Source: Pseudooceanicola marinus (GTDB lineage Bacteria; Pseudomonadota; Alphaproteobacteria; Rhodobacterales; Rhodobacteraceae). From it: a stretch of DNA of 64,000 nucleotides. Within the stretch, counting starts at the first letter, position 1. Each line of letters starts with the position of its first letter. Made by a program: the position numbers and the translations under genes. This document shows positions 9,272 to 17,285 of the stretch, in pieces. The notes under the pieces are model-generated. The model had not been told where the DNA came from and ran no database searches. It saw only the letters and a list, made by a program, of their open reading frames with translations. The stretch lies in contig NZ_PGTC01000021.1 in assembly GCF_002786295.1 (NCBI RefSeq), positions 1-64,000 of the forward strand, given 5' to 3'.

Positions 9272-9325
9272 GGGGGGCGGTCACACCATCAGAGCCGTTG
9301 AAATAGGATCATTACGAAAATATAT

Positions 9326-9339
9326 TTTCCAAATGGAAA
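9326..9339 (+). promoter_or_regulatory. Palindrome over the marR start codon
   Basis: TTTCC-AAAT-GGAAA is a perfect inverted repeat flanked by TATAT and TATATA. The marR ATG (9333-9335) lies inside it. Its size and A+T content suit a MarR dimer operator, so autoregulation of marR and the uvrA-like gene is likely. Confidence 0.55.
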
Positions 9340-9776
9340 CTATATATGCTGATGCGCTGGAAGACGCGCTTTCCTTGTTGCAATCTGAACTGGTTGCCCG
9401 ACGCAATCGGTTTACGCCCGAGACCTTGACTTGGGCTCAGTATGACGTCTTGGACGTCTTGCGTATCGAGGGCGCCCTGCGGCCGTCGGTCATGAGCGAA
9501 CGACTGGGTGTCGCGCGTCCGCAGCTTTCGAAGGCCTTGCGGGTGCTCAAGGATCTGGGGCTGGTGGATCAGTTCCCGGATGAGGAGGACCGGCGGGTTC
9601 AGGCGACCACGCTCAGCGCGCATGGCAAGGCCTTCATGGAACGCGCGGCCTTGCAGCGACGTGACGCCGCGCAACGGGTGGCGTCCGCCATGACGCTGGC
9701 TGAACAGGCATTGTTTGCCGAGCTTTGCAGCAAGGCGGTGCGCGGGTTGCAGACGGAAGTAAATGGAAATGACTGA
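9333..9776 (+). CDS. MarR-family transcriptional regulator
   Basis: 147-aa winged-helix regulator. TWAQYDVLDVLRIEGALRPS and MSERLGVARPQLSKALRVL form the DNA-binding region, followed by the wing DEEDRRVQATTLSAHG typical of MarR. Translation could begin further upstream at 9201, but those codons lie in the IS110 end, so the ATG at 9333 is preferred. It overlaps the UvrA-like gene by 14 bases and probably represses it in the absence of a small-molecule inducer. Confidence 0.88.
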   Translation: METIYADALEDALSLLQSELVARRNRFTPETLTWAQYDVLDVLRIEGALRPSVMSERLGVARPQLSKALRVLKDLGLVDQFPDEEDRRVQATTLSAHGKAFMERAALQRRDAAQRVASAMTLAEQALFAELCSKAVRGLQTEVNGND

Positions 9777-12045
9777 CAAGCCGATGCGCATCCTGCGCGC
9801 CCGTACGAACAATCTCAGGAATCTATCCGTCGAGATCCCCAAGGGGCGGATCGTGGTTTTCACCGGAGTCTCCGACTCGGGGAAATCTTCGCTTCTGTTC
9901 GACACCATCGCCGCTGAATCCCAACGCCAGCTGGCCGAAACCTATCCGAGCTTCGTGCGCAACCGGCTTCCGCATCATGGCCAGCCGGACGCGGACCGGC
10001 TTGAGAACCTGCCGGCATCGATTGTTGTCGATCAGCGTCGTCTCGGCGGGAATCGTCGATCCACGGTCGGGACCGCGACCGAAATCTATGCCCTCCTGCG
10101 TCTGCTTTTTTCCCGCATCGGCAAGCCGCATGTGGGTGAATCCAGCCTGTTTTCATTCAACAACCCGGACGGGATGTGCCCGCTATGCCAGGGGCTGGGG
10201 ACGGTGCGCAGGATCGACGAGGCCGCGTTGTTCGACCGCGACCGCACGTTGGACGAGGGCGCGATCCTGTTTCCGGGGTTCGAACCGGGGTCGTGGCGCT
10301 GGAAACGCTACGCCCTTTCCGGCTTCTTCGACACCTCGAAGCCGCTTTCCGCCTATAGCGACGAGGAATGGCGGCGCCTGACCGTCGAACAGGGAACGCC
10401 TGTCACCGACCCGAAACCAGGCTGGCTGAAAAGCACGGTTTATGAGGGCGTTCTGCCGCGTCTGCGGCGCTCTTTCCTGGACCGGGACGAGGCGGATAAC
10501 TCGGAGGGCGAGCGGGACGCGCTGAACCGCGTCACCACCAGCGGGCCATGCGACGCCTGCGGCGGCGGCCGTCTCAATCCGGCGGTGCTGTCCTGCCGGA
10601 TCGCGGGGCGCAATATCGCGGATTGCGCAGGGATGGAGGCCGGCGATCTGCTGGAGTTCCTTCGTGGGATCGATGTGCCCGAGATGCGCCCGGTGATCTC
10701 GTCGCTGACCGAGAAGCTCGAGAGCATGATCGATATCGGTCTCGACTATCTCAGTCTGGATCGCGGGACCTCGGGCCTGTCGGGAGGCGAGTCGCAGCGG
10801 ATCAAGATGATCCGGCATCTCGGCAGCAGCCTTGCCGATATCGCCTATATCTTCGACGAGCCGAGCGTCGGGCTTCATGCCCGCGACGTCGATCATCTTG
10901 GCCAATTGCTCGTTCGTCTTCGTGACAAGGGCAACAGCGTCCTTCTGGTCGAGCATGATCCCGATCTGATCGCCATCGCCGATCACGTGATCGATATGGG
11001 CCCCGGCGCCGGGACATCCGGCGGCAGCATCGTCTATCAGGGGGCGCTGGCAGGTCTGCGGCAGGCCGATACCCCGACCGGCCGCGGCTTTCGAAAATCT
11101 CGCAGCCTCAATCAAATGCCCCGCAGGCCCTCCGGCTGGATCGGGGTCCGCAACCAGTCGATGTTCAACCTGCATGACCTTTCCGTCGATATCCCCCTGG
11201 GTGTGATGACCGTGGTCGCGGGGGTTGCGGGCTCGGGGAAAACCACACTTGCCAGTCGCATATTGCCGGGCCTTCGCTCCGATGTCGTCGTCATCGATCA
11301 GGCCGAGCTGCGCGGGTCGTCCCGTTCCACGCCCGCCAGTTATCTCGGCATCATGGACGATATCCGCCGGGAATTCGCTCGATCCAGCAGGAAACCTGTC
11401 GGGCTGTTCAGCACGAATGCGGCCGGTGCCTGTCCGGTCTGCAAGGGGCGTGGGACGGTCAAGACCGATCTTGCCTTCCTCGATGCTGTCGAAACCACAT
11501 GCGAAGCCTGCGGCGGATCGGGTTATGGCGTCGAAGCCCGGTCAGTCCGGGTCGCCGGATGTTCCATCGATCAGGTCATGGGGATGCGCGCAGCAGAAGC
11601 CCGGGCCCTGTTCCGCCGTCACGGGGCGATCCTGGACGCGCTGGCCCGGTTGGAGCAGGTTGGGCTGGCCTACATGCAGATCGGACAGCGCCTTTCGACA
11701 TTGTCGGGCGGCGAGAGGCAGAGATTAAAACTGGCCGCCGAGCTTGGGCGCGCCGGCCGCATCTACGTCATCGACGAGCCGACATCCGGTCTTCACATGG
11801 CCGATGTGGATCGGCTGATAGGGCTGTTTCGGGCTCTGACCGACCGGGGAATTACGCTGATCGTCGTTGAGCACAATCTCGACATGATCGCGGCGGCCGA
11901 CCACATCATCGAGATGGGCCCCGGTGCCGGGCGGCGCGGCGGCAATATCATCTATCAGGGAGGCCCGGCCGGGCTGATCGCGGACAATCTTTCGATCACC
12001 GGACCTTATCTGGCCAGGGCCTTTGGATGCGACGTTCCAGCTTAA
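9763..12045 (+). CDS. UvrA-like ABC-ATPase, class of drug-resistance UvrA2/DrrC proteins
   Basis: 760-aa UvrA paralogue with two ABC modules. Module one has Walker A GVSDSGKSS near residue 38, zinc-type CPLCQGLG and CDACGGGR, signature LSGGESQR and IFDEPSVGLHARD. Module two has GVAGSGKTT, CPVCKGRG, CEACGGSG, LSGGERQR and VIDEPTSGLHMAD. It is about 180 residues shorter than canonical UvrA, fitting loss of the UvrB-binding/insertion region as in DrrC-type resistance proteins. Linkage to MarR supports a role in removing DNA-bound drugs rather than general excision repair. ATG at 9769 is an alternative start. Confidence 0.88.
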   Translation: MEMTDKPMRILRARTNNLRNLSVEIPKGRIVVFTGVSDSGKSSLLFDTIAAESQRQLAETYPSFVRNRLPHHGQPDADRLENLPASIVVDQRRLGGNRRSTVGTATEIYALLRLLFSRIGKPHVGESSLFSFNNPDGMCPLCQGLGTVRRIDEAALFDRDRTLDEGAILFPGFEPGSWRWKRYALSGFFDTSKPLSAYSDEEWRRLTVEQGTPVTDPKPGWLKSTVYEGVLPRLRRSFLDRDEADNSEGERDALNRVTTSGPCDACGGGRLNPAVLSCRIAGRNIADCAGMEAGDLLEFLRGIDVPEMRPVISSLTEKLESMIDIGLDYLSLDRGTSGLSGGESQRIKMIRHLGSSLADIAYIFDEPSVGLHARDVDHLGQLLVRLRDKGNSVLLVEHDPDLIAIADHVIDMGPGAGTSGGSIVYQGALAGLRQADTPTGRGFRKSRSLNQMPRRPSGWIGVRNQSMFNLHDLSVDIPLGVMTVVAGVAGSGKTTLASRILPGLRSDVVVIDQAELRGSSRSTPASYLGIMDDIRREFARSSRKPVGLFSTNAAGACPVCKGRGTVKTDLAFLDAVETTCEACGGSGYGVEARSVRVAGCSIDQVMGMRAAEARALFRRHGAILDALARLEQVGLAYMQIGQRLSTLSGGERQRLKLAAELGRAGRIYVIDEPTSGLHMADVDRLIGLFRALTDRGITLIVVEHNLDMIAAADHIIEMGPGAGRRGGNIIYQGGPAGLIADNLSITGPYLARAFGCDVPA

Positions 12046-12067
12046 TTAGGGTCAGGACTCGTTCTCT

Positions 12068-12221
12068 CTAAAGCCAGAAGATTACACTCGCAGCGAGTGC
12101 GATTGCTGAGCAGAAGATTTGTGGGCAGCGGTCATAACGGGTCGCAACCCTCCTCCAGTCTTTGGGCCTGCCGAACATGATCTCGATCCGGTTGCGGCGT
12201 TTGTAGGCAAGTGGCGTCTGC
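12068..12221 (-). pseudogene. IS5-family transposase C-terminal remnant
   Basis: The minus strand encodes AYKRRNRIEIMFG, RPKDWRRVATRYDRC and ASVIFWL followed by a stop, the C-terminus of IS427-type IS5 transposases. GAGTCCTGACCC at 12049-12060, directly beyond the stop, is probably the terminal inverted repeat. The N-terminal two thirds is absent. Confidence 0.8.
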
Positions 12222-12353
12222 GGCCCACATTTCAGGGCTGGCCAATAGCTATCTGACCCATGATGAGCTGGCGCCCTGCAGTAGGGCTGTGAGCGTCCGG
12301 CTTCCCCGCTTTGACGGGGTAATGGAGTGCCTGCTAGATGTCCACCAACGGTA

Positions 12354-12880
12354 GCCGGGCCGGATCGCAGGATGGTCTGCTACAAGGCGCGGAGTGAGCC
12401 GGCCACGGTGCTGCGTGGGCGGTTGCGAGAGCTGGCTAACGAGCGTCGACCGTTCGGTTATAGACGGCTCTTCGTCCTGCTGCGCGTGAGGGCGAGCCTT
12501 CCGACATTAACCGGATCTATCGGCTCTACCGCTAGGAGGGGCTGACAGTGCGCAAGCGAGAGGTCAGTCGCAAGGCTACCGGGACGCGAGCCTCGATTCT
12601 AGTCGAGACGCGTCCCAATGCCCGCTGGTCGCTGGATTTTGTCCACGACCAGTTCGCCAGAGGCCCGCGAGTCCGGGTGCTCAGCGTGGTCGACATTATT
12701 ACTCGGGAGCGCCTTGCCGCCATCCGGGACACTTCGATTTCGGGGCGCCGGGTCGCGCCCGCACTGACCACCGCAATCGCCAGCCCCGCTGCGCGAGATG
12801 AAAGCTCCGCGCGTCGGGCGATTGCTCAACCTGTGCCGATCGGCGTAAACACCAACCGGGCTCAAGTCGCAGCTGGATGA
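12354..12880 (+). pseudogene. Decayed IS3-family OrfB, copy related to 1-567
   Basis: A degenerate relative of the transposase at the left edge. It reads DRRMVCYKAR, RGRLRELANERRPFGYRRL, shifts frame near 12490, meets a TAG inside the IYRLYR-EEGL block near 12536, then continues [11 protein letters not shown] to TSISGRRVA. There it jumps straight to LTTAIASPAARDESS. Compared with the copy at 1-567, 318 bases are missing between two CTGAC pentamers, removing the second and third catalytic acids. The element is certainly dead. Confidence 0.88.
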
Positions 12881-12905
12881 AAGTTAAATGGCAGGTCAAG
12901 TTCAG

Positions 12906-13016
12906 TAGCCGATGCTGCTGAAGCCGTTTGCGAAACACAACTGCTCCCGCTTCATCCAGCCCGGCAAGACTGCAAAGGATCTTGCCCGAGTCAGTGCCCA
13001 GAATCTTGATGTCCAA
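12906..13016 (-). pseudogene. IS110-family transposase N-terminal remnant
   Basis: The minus strand from ATG at 13016 reads MDIKILGTDSGKILCSLAGL then DEAGAVVFRKRLQQHRLL, matching the start of the DEDD domain of a third, different IS110 lineage. Homology ends where the IS3 right end TGGCAGGTCA (12889-12898) begins, so the IS3 element truncated it. Confidence 0.72.
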
Positions 13017-13025
13017 CAGGTGCTA

Positions 13026-13199
13026 CTCTCCCGGGCGATCTCCGACTTGGTGCCGGTCCAGACATGGTGGAAGTCCCGGCGCAGGTGTGCCCAGCATGCG
13101 GCCTACCGGATGCGCACCGCGCCGGTGGCATCGGGCGCATAGAGCGCCTTGAAGCCCATATAGGCGTCCGCCTGAAGAATGTGGCGTAACTCGGCCAGA
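13026..13199 (-). pseudogene. IS66-family TnpC remnant
   Basis: The minus strand encodes LRHILQADAYMGFKALYAP, DATGAVRIR, stop, AACWAHLRRDFHHVW and GTKSEIARE. This is the central IS66 TnpC block, including the conserved AACWAH(L/V)RR motif. An in-frame TAG replaces the residue before AACWAH, and both flanks of the gene are missing. Confidence 0.75.
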
Positions 13200-13373
13200 G
13201 GCTTTCAGGGAGTTGCGCGGGCATGAAATCTTGTACATTGCGGCGCATAAGTCATTGATCTGCAATGAGCCGGAAAAGTACAACATCGTTGAAAGTATCA
13301 GCATTATCAATGGATCCGGCTATCCTCCCCGGTGCGCCACTTTCTTCATCCAGCTTTGAAAACATTGGGTAAA

Positions 13374-14167
13374 TCACCCAATTTTGAACTTGGTTCCGGC
13401 TGAGTTGGAGCTTTCCGTTCCCGATACGACCTTCTGAAGGTCCGCGCTCTTGCTGTAGCGCGCGGCCTCGCTTTGTGTTTCGTGTCCAAGGAACGCCATG
13501 CGCTGCTCGGGCGTGGCGCCGTTCTCCTTGAAGACCGAGGCACGGTGTTTTCTGATGCCGTGGGCGCTCAGCCCCGTGAGGCCCGCGTCGGTGTAAGCGC
13601 GGCTGAACCACTGGGCGGCACTCTTGTGCGAACGTGGAGCACCTTGCCGGGTCGTGAGGAAGGTCATGTGTCTCGGTGCAGCCGTCAGGCATCGAGCGAG
13701 GTGATCGTCTGCCTCATACCAGGCGGGCCCCGGAACCGTGAAGGGACACACGGCTTCGCTGCCTGATTTCTTGCGCCGGTAATGAGGCCAGCCATTGTGG
13801 ACCATCCCGGGCCCAAGGCGGCAGGCATCACCGATGCTGGCACAGGTCCGGTGCATCAGTTCAAAGGCAAGGCGCTGCTGGTCGACGGTGCAGGGCCGAG
13901 AAAGTGGTCTGAGGCCATATAGGCGCGCAGGCCTGCGCCAATCGACCCTGTTCGGTGATGGACGTGCGGAGGAGGCATGCGCTGATCGTGAGCGCTGAGC
14001 AGTGCGCTGTAGGCAGAGTGCCATTCCGGGTGGTCTGAGGGAAGGTCGGGCAGGGGCACCCCTTTCTTGCCCTTGGGGCGGAGATAGACGCGCGGGTTGC
14101 CGCTTGGAAACGTGCCCGATCTGTTGAGGTGCTTCAACCTGACGCCTCCCCGAACAATCCGTCGCAT
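13374..14167 (-). pseudogene. Phage-type tyrosine integrase with internal deletion
   Basis: The N-terminal part starts at ATG 14167 (MRRIVRGGVRLKHLNRSG, YLRPKGKKGVPLPDLP, YMASDHFLG). Near 13890-13905 the frame shifts, and the sequence continues as the catalytic domain with QRLAFELMHRTCASIGDA, AHGIRKHRA, FLGHET and ARYSKS. That gives the Arg, His-x-x-Arg, His and Tyr of the family. Relatives have roughly 90 more residues between these parts, so a central deletion plus frameshift has inactivated it. A 66-aa gene overlaps its 5' end, as is common upstream of such integrases. Confidence 0.8.
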
Positions 14168-14334
14168 GAATTCACCCCCTGATCTCCGGAGGGTAGGAGT
14201 GCCTCCGGGGGCGTTGCAAGGATCCGTACTGACCTCTCTCTCAGGACTTCGACAGCGCTGATGGGGATGCCACATTCTCTTGCGGCCTTGATTGCATTTC
14301 GGATCACGGCGGCGGATGCTCTTGCGGCGCTCAT
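14134..14334 (-). CDS. Small protein upstream of integrase, function unknown
   Basis: 66-aa product beginning SAARASAAVIRNAIKAA and continuing GIPISAVEVL, a pattern of short basic proteins that often sit directly before tyrosine integrases in alphaproteobacterial islands. The start overlaps the end of the methyltransferase fragment by 4 bases, and its own end overlaps the integrase start, so the three formed one operon. Whether it is an excisionase-like factor cannot be told from the sequence. Confidence 0.5.
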   Translation of the reverse strand: MSAARASAAVIRNAIKAARECGIPISAVEVLRERSVRILATPPEALLPSGDQGVNSCDGLFGEASG

Positions 14335-14727
14335 TTGCTCATCTCCCCTGCTTCCTCCTTCTCAGCCAACTGCCCACAATTCGCCTTCGCCACCGCCGCG
14401 GCGACGGGCGGGCAGACGGAGTTCCCCACGCAATTGACCTGTGTGTGCTTGGTGAAGCTGCGCCAGTCCCACGCGCCATCGCTGTCCTGCTCCCAGACGC
14501 CCTCGATGACGTAGTCGCGGGGGAAGCCCTGGGCGGTGAAGAGCTTCCGCGGGGTGAGCATGCGCATGCCGATGTCGGCGATGACGTAACGGGTGCCGGC
14601 GATGTCGAGGGTCACCAGGTTGCCGCCGTCCCAGGCGCCATGGGCGCGGAGGAACTCGGCCACTTCGCGCGCCTTGGCCGCATGCGCTTCGGTGAACGGC
14701 GGGGCCTGCCGGGCGGCCTGCATATGG
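14331..14727 (-). pseudogene. DNA C5-cytosine methyltransferase, C-terminal fragment
   Basis: The minus strand holds the last part of a Dcm-type enzyme: GNLVTLDIAGTRYVIADIG, MRMLTPRKLFTAQGFP (motif IX region) and QVNCVGNSVCPPVAAAVA (motif X). The catalytic PCQ motif and the AdoMet-binding half are missing. Plus-strand IS3 sequence begins at about 14728, so insertion or recombination with that element removed the 5' part. Confidence 0.8.
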
Positions 14728-15077
14728 GCCATCCACAAGTTCGGCCCGCCCGAGATGATGAACACGGATCAGGGCAGCCAGTTCACGTCCTTTGCCTGGA
14801 CCGAGCGGCCCCGTCAGTCCCATGTGCGGATATCGATGGATGGGAAAGGCCGGTTCCTCGACAATATCTTCATCGAGCGGCTGTGGCGTACCCTGAAATA
14901 CGAATGCGTCTACCTGCATGCCTGGGGGCCGGATCAGAGACGAAAGCGGCCATCCGGAAATGGATGACTTTCTACCAGCGCCCGCACTTAGCACTCGGCG
15001 GCGAGCCTCCGACGCTGGCCTATTGGCAGCGAAACGATATCAACCAACCCGATCAGCAGGTGCAAGGAGTAGCTTAA
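14728..15077 (+). pseudogene. IS3-family transposase C-terminal remnant
   Basis: Reads AIHKFGPPEMMNTDQGSQFT, then ISMDGKGRFLDNIFIERLWR and TLKYECVYLHAW, with the second D and the E of the DDE triad. It then shifts frame near 14930 and ends ETKAAIRKWMTFYQRPH and LALGGEPPTLAYWQR before TAA. It belongs to a different IS3 subgroup from the copies at 1-567 and 12354-12880. The frameshift and missing 5' half make it non-functional. Confidence 0.8.
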
Positions 15078-15113
15078 ATTGCGCCAGATCCTGTCCAAGA
15101 GATGGTGAGTAGC

Positions 15114-16466
15114 TCACAGGCGCGGCAGAGCCAGCCTGACGGTCAGCCCCCCGGTCCCGTTGTCCAGACGCACGGTGCCGCCGTGCCGCTGCACGATCTG
15201 TTCCACGATGGCCAGCCCCAGACCCGATCCCTCACCGTTGCGCAACTGTGAGAAGCGCCGAAAGGCGGCGTCCGTCTGATCCTCGGGGATACCCTCGCCG
15301 TCGTCTTCGATCAGCACGACGCATTTGTCGCCGTCTGGCAGTGTGCGTACCGCAATGCTGCGCAGGTCCGGTCCGCCGTGTGTCAAAGCGTTTTCCAACA
15401 GGTTCATGACAGCTTCACCCAGAAGCACCGGGTTGCCCGCGACCACCAGCGGATCGGGTGCCGTGTCCATGACGAAGTCGAGATCGCCTGACAGCGCCTT
15501 GGGTGCGAAGCTGCGACAGGTCTCTTCGACAACCCTGTTCAGATCCAAGGGGCTCATCGCCGTCCCGGTGTCGTAGCGCAGCCGTTCCAGGGACAGCAGC
15601 TGTTCCGACAGTCGGGCTGACCAGCGGGCGGCCTTGATCAGTTCGTGATGACGCGCGGTGCGGGCGGCCGGGTCGCGTACATCGGGCAGGGTTTCTGCCA
15701 GGGCCAGCACCGCTGCGGCCGGATTGCGCAGCTGATGCGCTGCATCCGAGATGAAGGCCTGATGGGTTTCGATGCTGTCTTGCACCTGTCCAAACAGTCG
15801 GTTGAGGGTGGAGACGATGCCTGACACCTCTTTCGGGACAGCACGGCGGATTGGCCCCAGATCGTCCGGTGAGCGTTTGCGGATCGCGTCCTGCAGGTCG
15901 TTGAGCGGGCGAAGCCCGATCTGCACGCCGAACCAGATCACCAGCGCCAGCGCTGTCATCAGACCAGCGATGAGCGCCGCGGCGCGCAGCGCGAGCTCCC
16001 GCGCAAAGGCGCGACGTTCGCTGACGCGCTGCCAGACCGTGACGACAGTCTCGCCGGAGAGGTTGCCGATGGTGCGGCTTTCGATCAGACGCAACACGCG
16101 CATTTCTTCGCCCCGGTATTGCGCGACGTAGTAGAAGGGCACGTCGCGCTCGACCTTCGTTTCCGGGCGGGGAGGGTAGGCGTAGCCGGTGACGTAAATG
16201 CCGCCCGGCCCGGTGACATGGTAGAACAGCTCGCCCCCGCCCGCGTCCGAGATCACGCGCCGGGTGCCGGGCGACAGCGCATCCCCTTCGGAGATCGCCA
16301 CATCTCGCGAAATCGCCAGTGCTGCGGACAACAGGCTGCGGTCAAAGAGCTCTTCGGAGGTGCGCTGTGCCACCTCGAACCGCCACCAGCCCAACAGCAC
16401 GGACACCAGAAGCAACGGCGGCAGGATCACGAGGACCAGCCGCATCCGCAGCGACAGCGCCTTCAT
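15114..16466 (-). CDS. tctE: Sensor histidine kinase TctE
   Basis: 450-aa inner-membrane kinase. Transmembrane helix at residues 8-25, a periplasmic domain with GIYVTGYAYPP, second helix near 165-185, HAMP, then the phosphoacceptor block ISDAAHQLRNPAAAV, N box MNLLENALTHGG and G boxes DDGEGIP and GSGLGLAIV. The domain order and periplasmic TctE-type N-terminus match the tricarboxylate sensor. ATG 16466 overlaps the tctD stop (ATGA), whereas the longer open frame has no signal. Next to tctC-tctA, it likely senses the same carboxylate. Confidence 0.9.
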   Translation of the reverse strand: MKALSLRMRLVLVILPPLLLVSVLLGWWRFEVAQRTSEELFDRSLLSAALAISRDVAISEGDALSPGTRRVISDAGGGELFYHVTGPGGIYVTGYAYPPRPETKVERDVPFYYVAQYRGEEMRVLRLIESRTIGNLSGETVVTVWQRVSERRAFARELALRAAALIAGLMTALALVIWFGVQIGLRPLNDLQDAIRKRSPDDLGPIRRAVPKEVSGIVSTLNRLFGQVQDSIETHQAFISDAAHQLRNPAAAVLALAETLPDVRDPAARTARHHELIKAARWSARLSEQLLSLERLRYDTGTAMSPLDLNRVVEETCRSFAPKALSGDLDFVMDTAPDPLVVAGNPVLLGEAVMNLLENALTHGGPDLRSIAVRTLPDGDKCVVLIEDDGEGIPEDQTDAAFRRFSQLRNGEGSGLGLAIVEQIVQRHGGTVRLDNGTGGLTVRLALPRL

Positions 16467-17134
16467 GTGTCGACGATCTCGAGCATGTAGCCCAGTCCGC
16501 GGGCTGTCTTGATCTTGATCCCAAAGGGGTCGAGCCGTTTGCGCAGGCGCGAGACATGCGGCTCGATCGCGCTGTCTTCGGCGTCCGACCCGGTGCCATA
16601 GACATGCGTGATCAGCTGCGCCTTCGACACGATCCGGCCGCGCCGTTCCAGCAGGCATTCCAACGTGGCGATTTCCTTGCGGGGGATATCCAGCGGCGTC
16701 TCATCCTGCAACAGCTGGCGGGATGTGCGGTCAAAGACGAGTGGGCCAAGTGCGTCGCGCGCGCTGAATTCAAGCTCCTTGCGCCGGGCCATGGCGCGCA
16801 GCCGCGCCTCGAGCTCGTCCATCTCGAAGGGTTTTGTAAGATAATCGTCCGCCCCGGCGTCCAGTCCCGCCACACGCTCTGCGGTCTCGGATCGAGCGGT
16901 CAGCAAGATCACCGGCGTCCCGTCGCCCCTGCGGCGCAGGGCCCGCAACACATCGAGTCCATCCATGCCGGCCAGGTTCAGATCCAACACCACAAGGTCG
17001 GCGCCCTCTTGCGACAGGAAGGCATCCGCTTCCGTTCCGTCATATAGAAGGTCTACCGCATGGCCCCGATCCTTCAACCTGAATGCGATACCTTGGGCGA
17101 GGGCTTCGTTGTCTTCGATGACGGCAATGCGCAT
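16463..17134 (-). CDS. tctD: OmpR-family response regulator TctD
   Basis: 223-aa regulator. The receiver domain has the acidic pair EDN at the start, the phosphorylation Asp in LVVLDLNLAGMDG at about residue 51, and the conserved Lys in LTKPFEMDE near 102. The winged-helix C-terminus has RKEIATLECLLERRGRIV and EPHVSRLRKRLD. Start at 17134 gives the family-typical MRIAVIEDNEAL. It is divergent from tctC with a 150-base intergenic region that contains direct repeats suited to an OmpR-type protein. Confidence 0.91.
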   Translation of the reverse strand: MRIAVIEDNEALAQGIAFRLKDRGHAVDLLYDGTEADAFLSQEGADLVVLDLNLAGMDGLDVLRALRRRGDGTPVILLTARSETAERVAGLDAGADDYLTKPFEMDELEARLRAMARRKELEFSARDALGPLVFDRTSRQLLQDETPLDIPRKEIATLECLLERRGRIVSKAQLITHVYGTGSDAEDSAIEPHVSRLRKRLDPFGIKIKTARGLGYMLEIVDT

Positions 17135-17154
17135 GGCTACTTCTTCAGCATGTT

Positions 17155-17217
17155 GCGCAAGTTTCGCGCAAGGTTGGGACGGCAATGTTGGCGCCATTGG
17201 AGGAGGGAATCATTCCC
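17155..17217 (+). promoter_or_regulatory. Candidate TctD-binding region upstream of tctC
   Basis: Two direct repeats spaced exactly 11 bases apart, GCGCAAGTTTC at 17155 and GCGCAAGGTTG at 17166, fit tandem binding by an OmpR-family dimer. Downstream, GGGAAT-C-ATTCCC at 17205-17217 is a perfect inverted repeat. Both lie between divergent tctD and tctC. Confidence 0.45.
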
Positions 17218-17285
17218 TTGAAATGATAATACCGCAAGGTGCCGATCCAAGGTCGGCGCCGGCATAGGTCTACGGGAGGACACCA

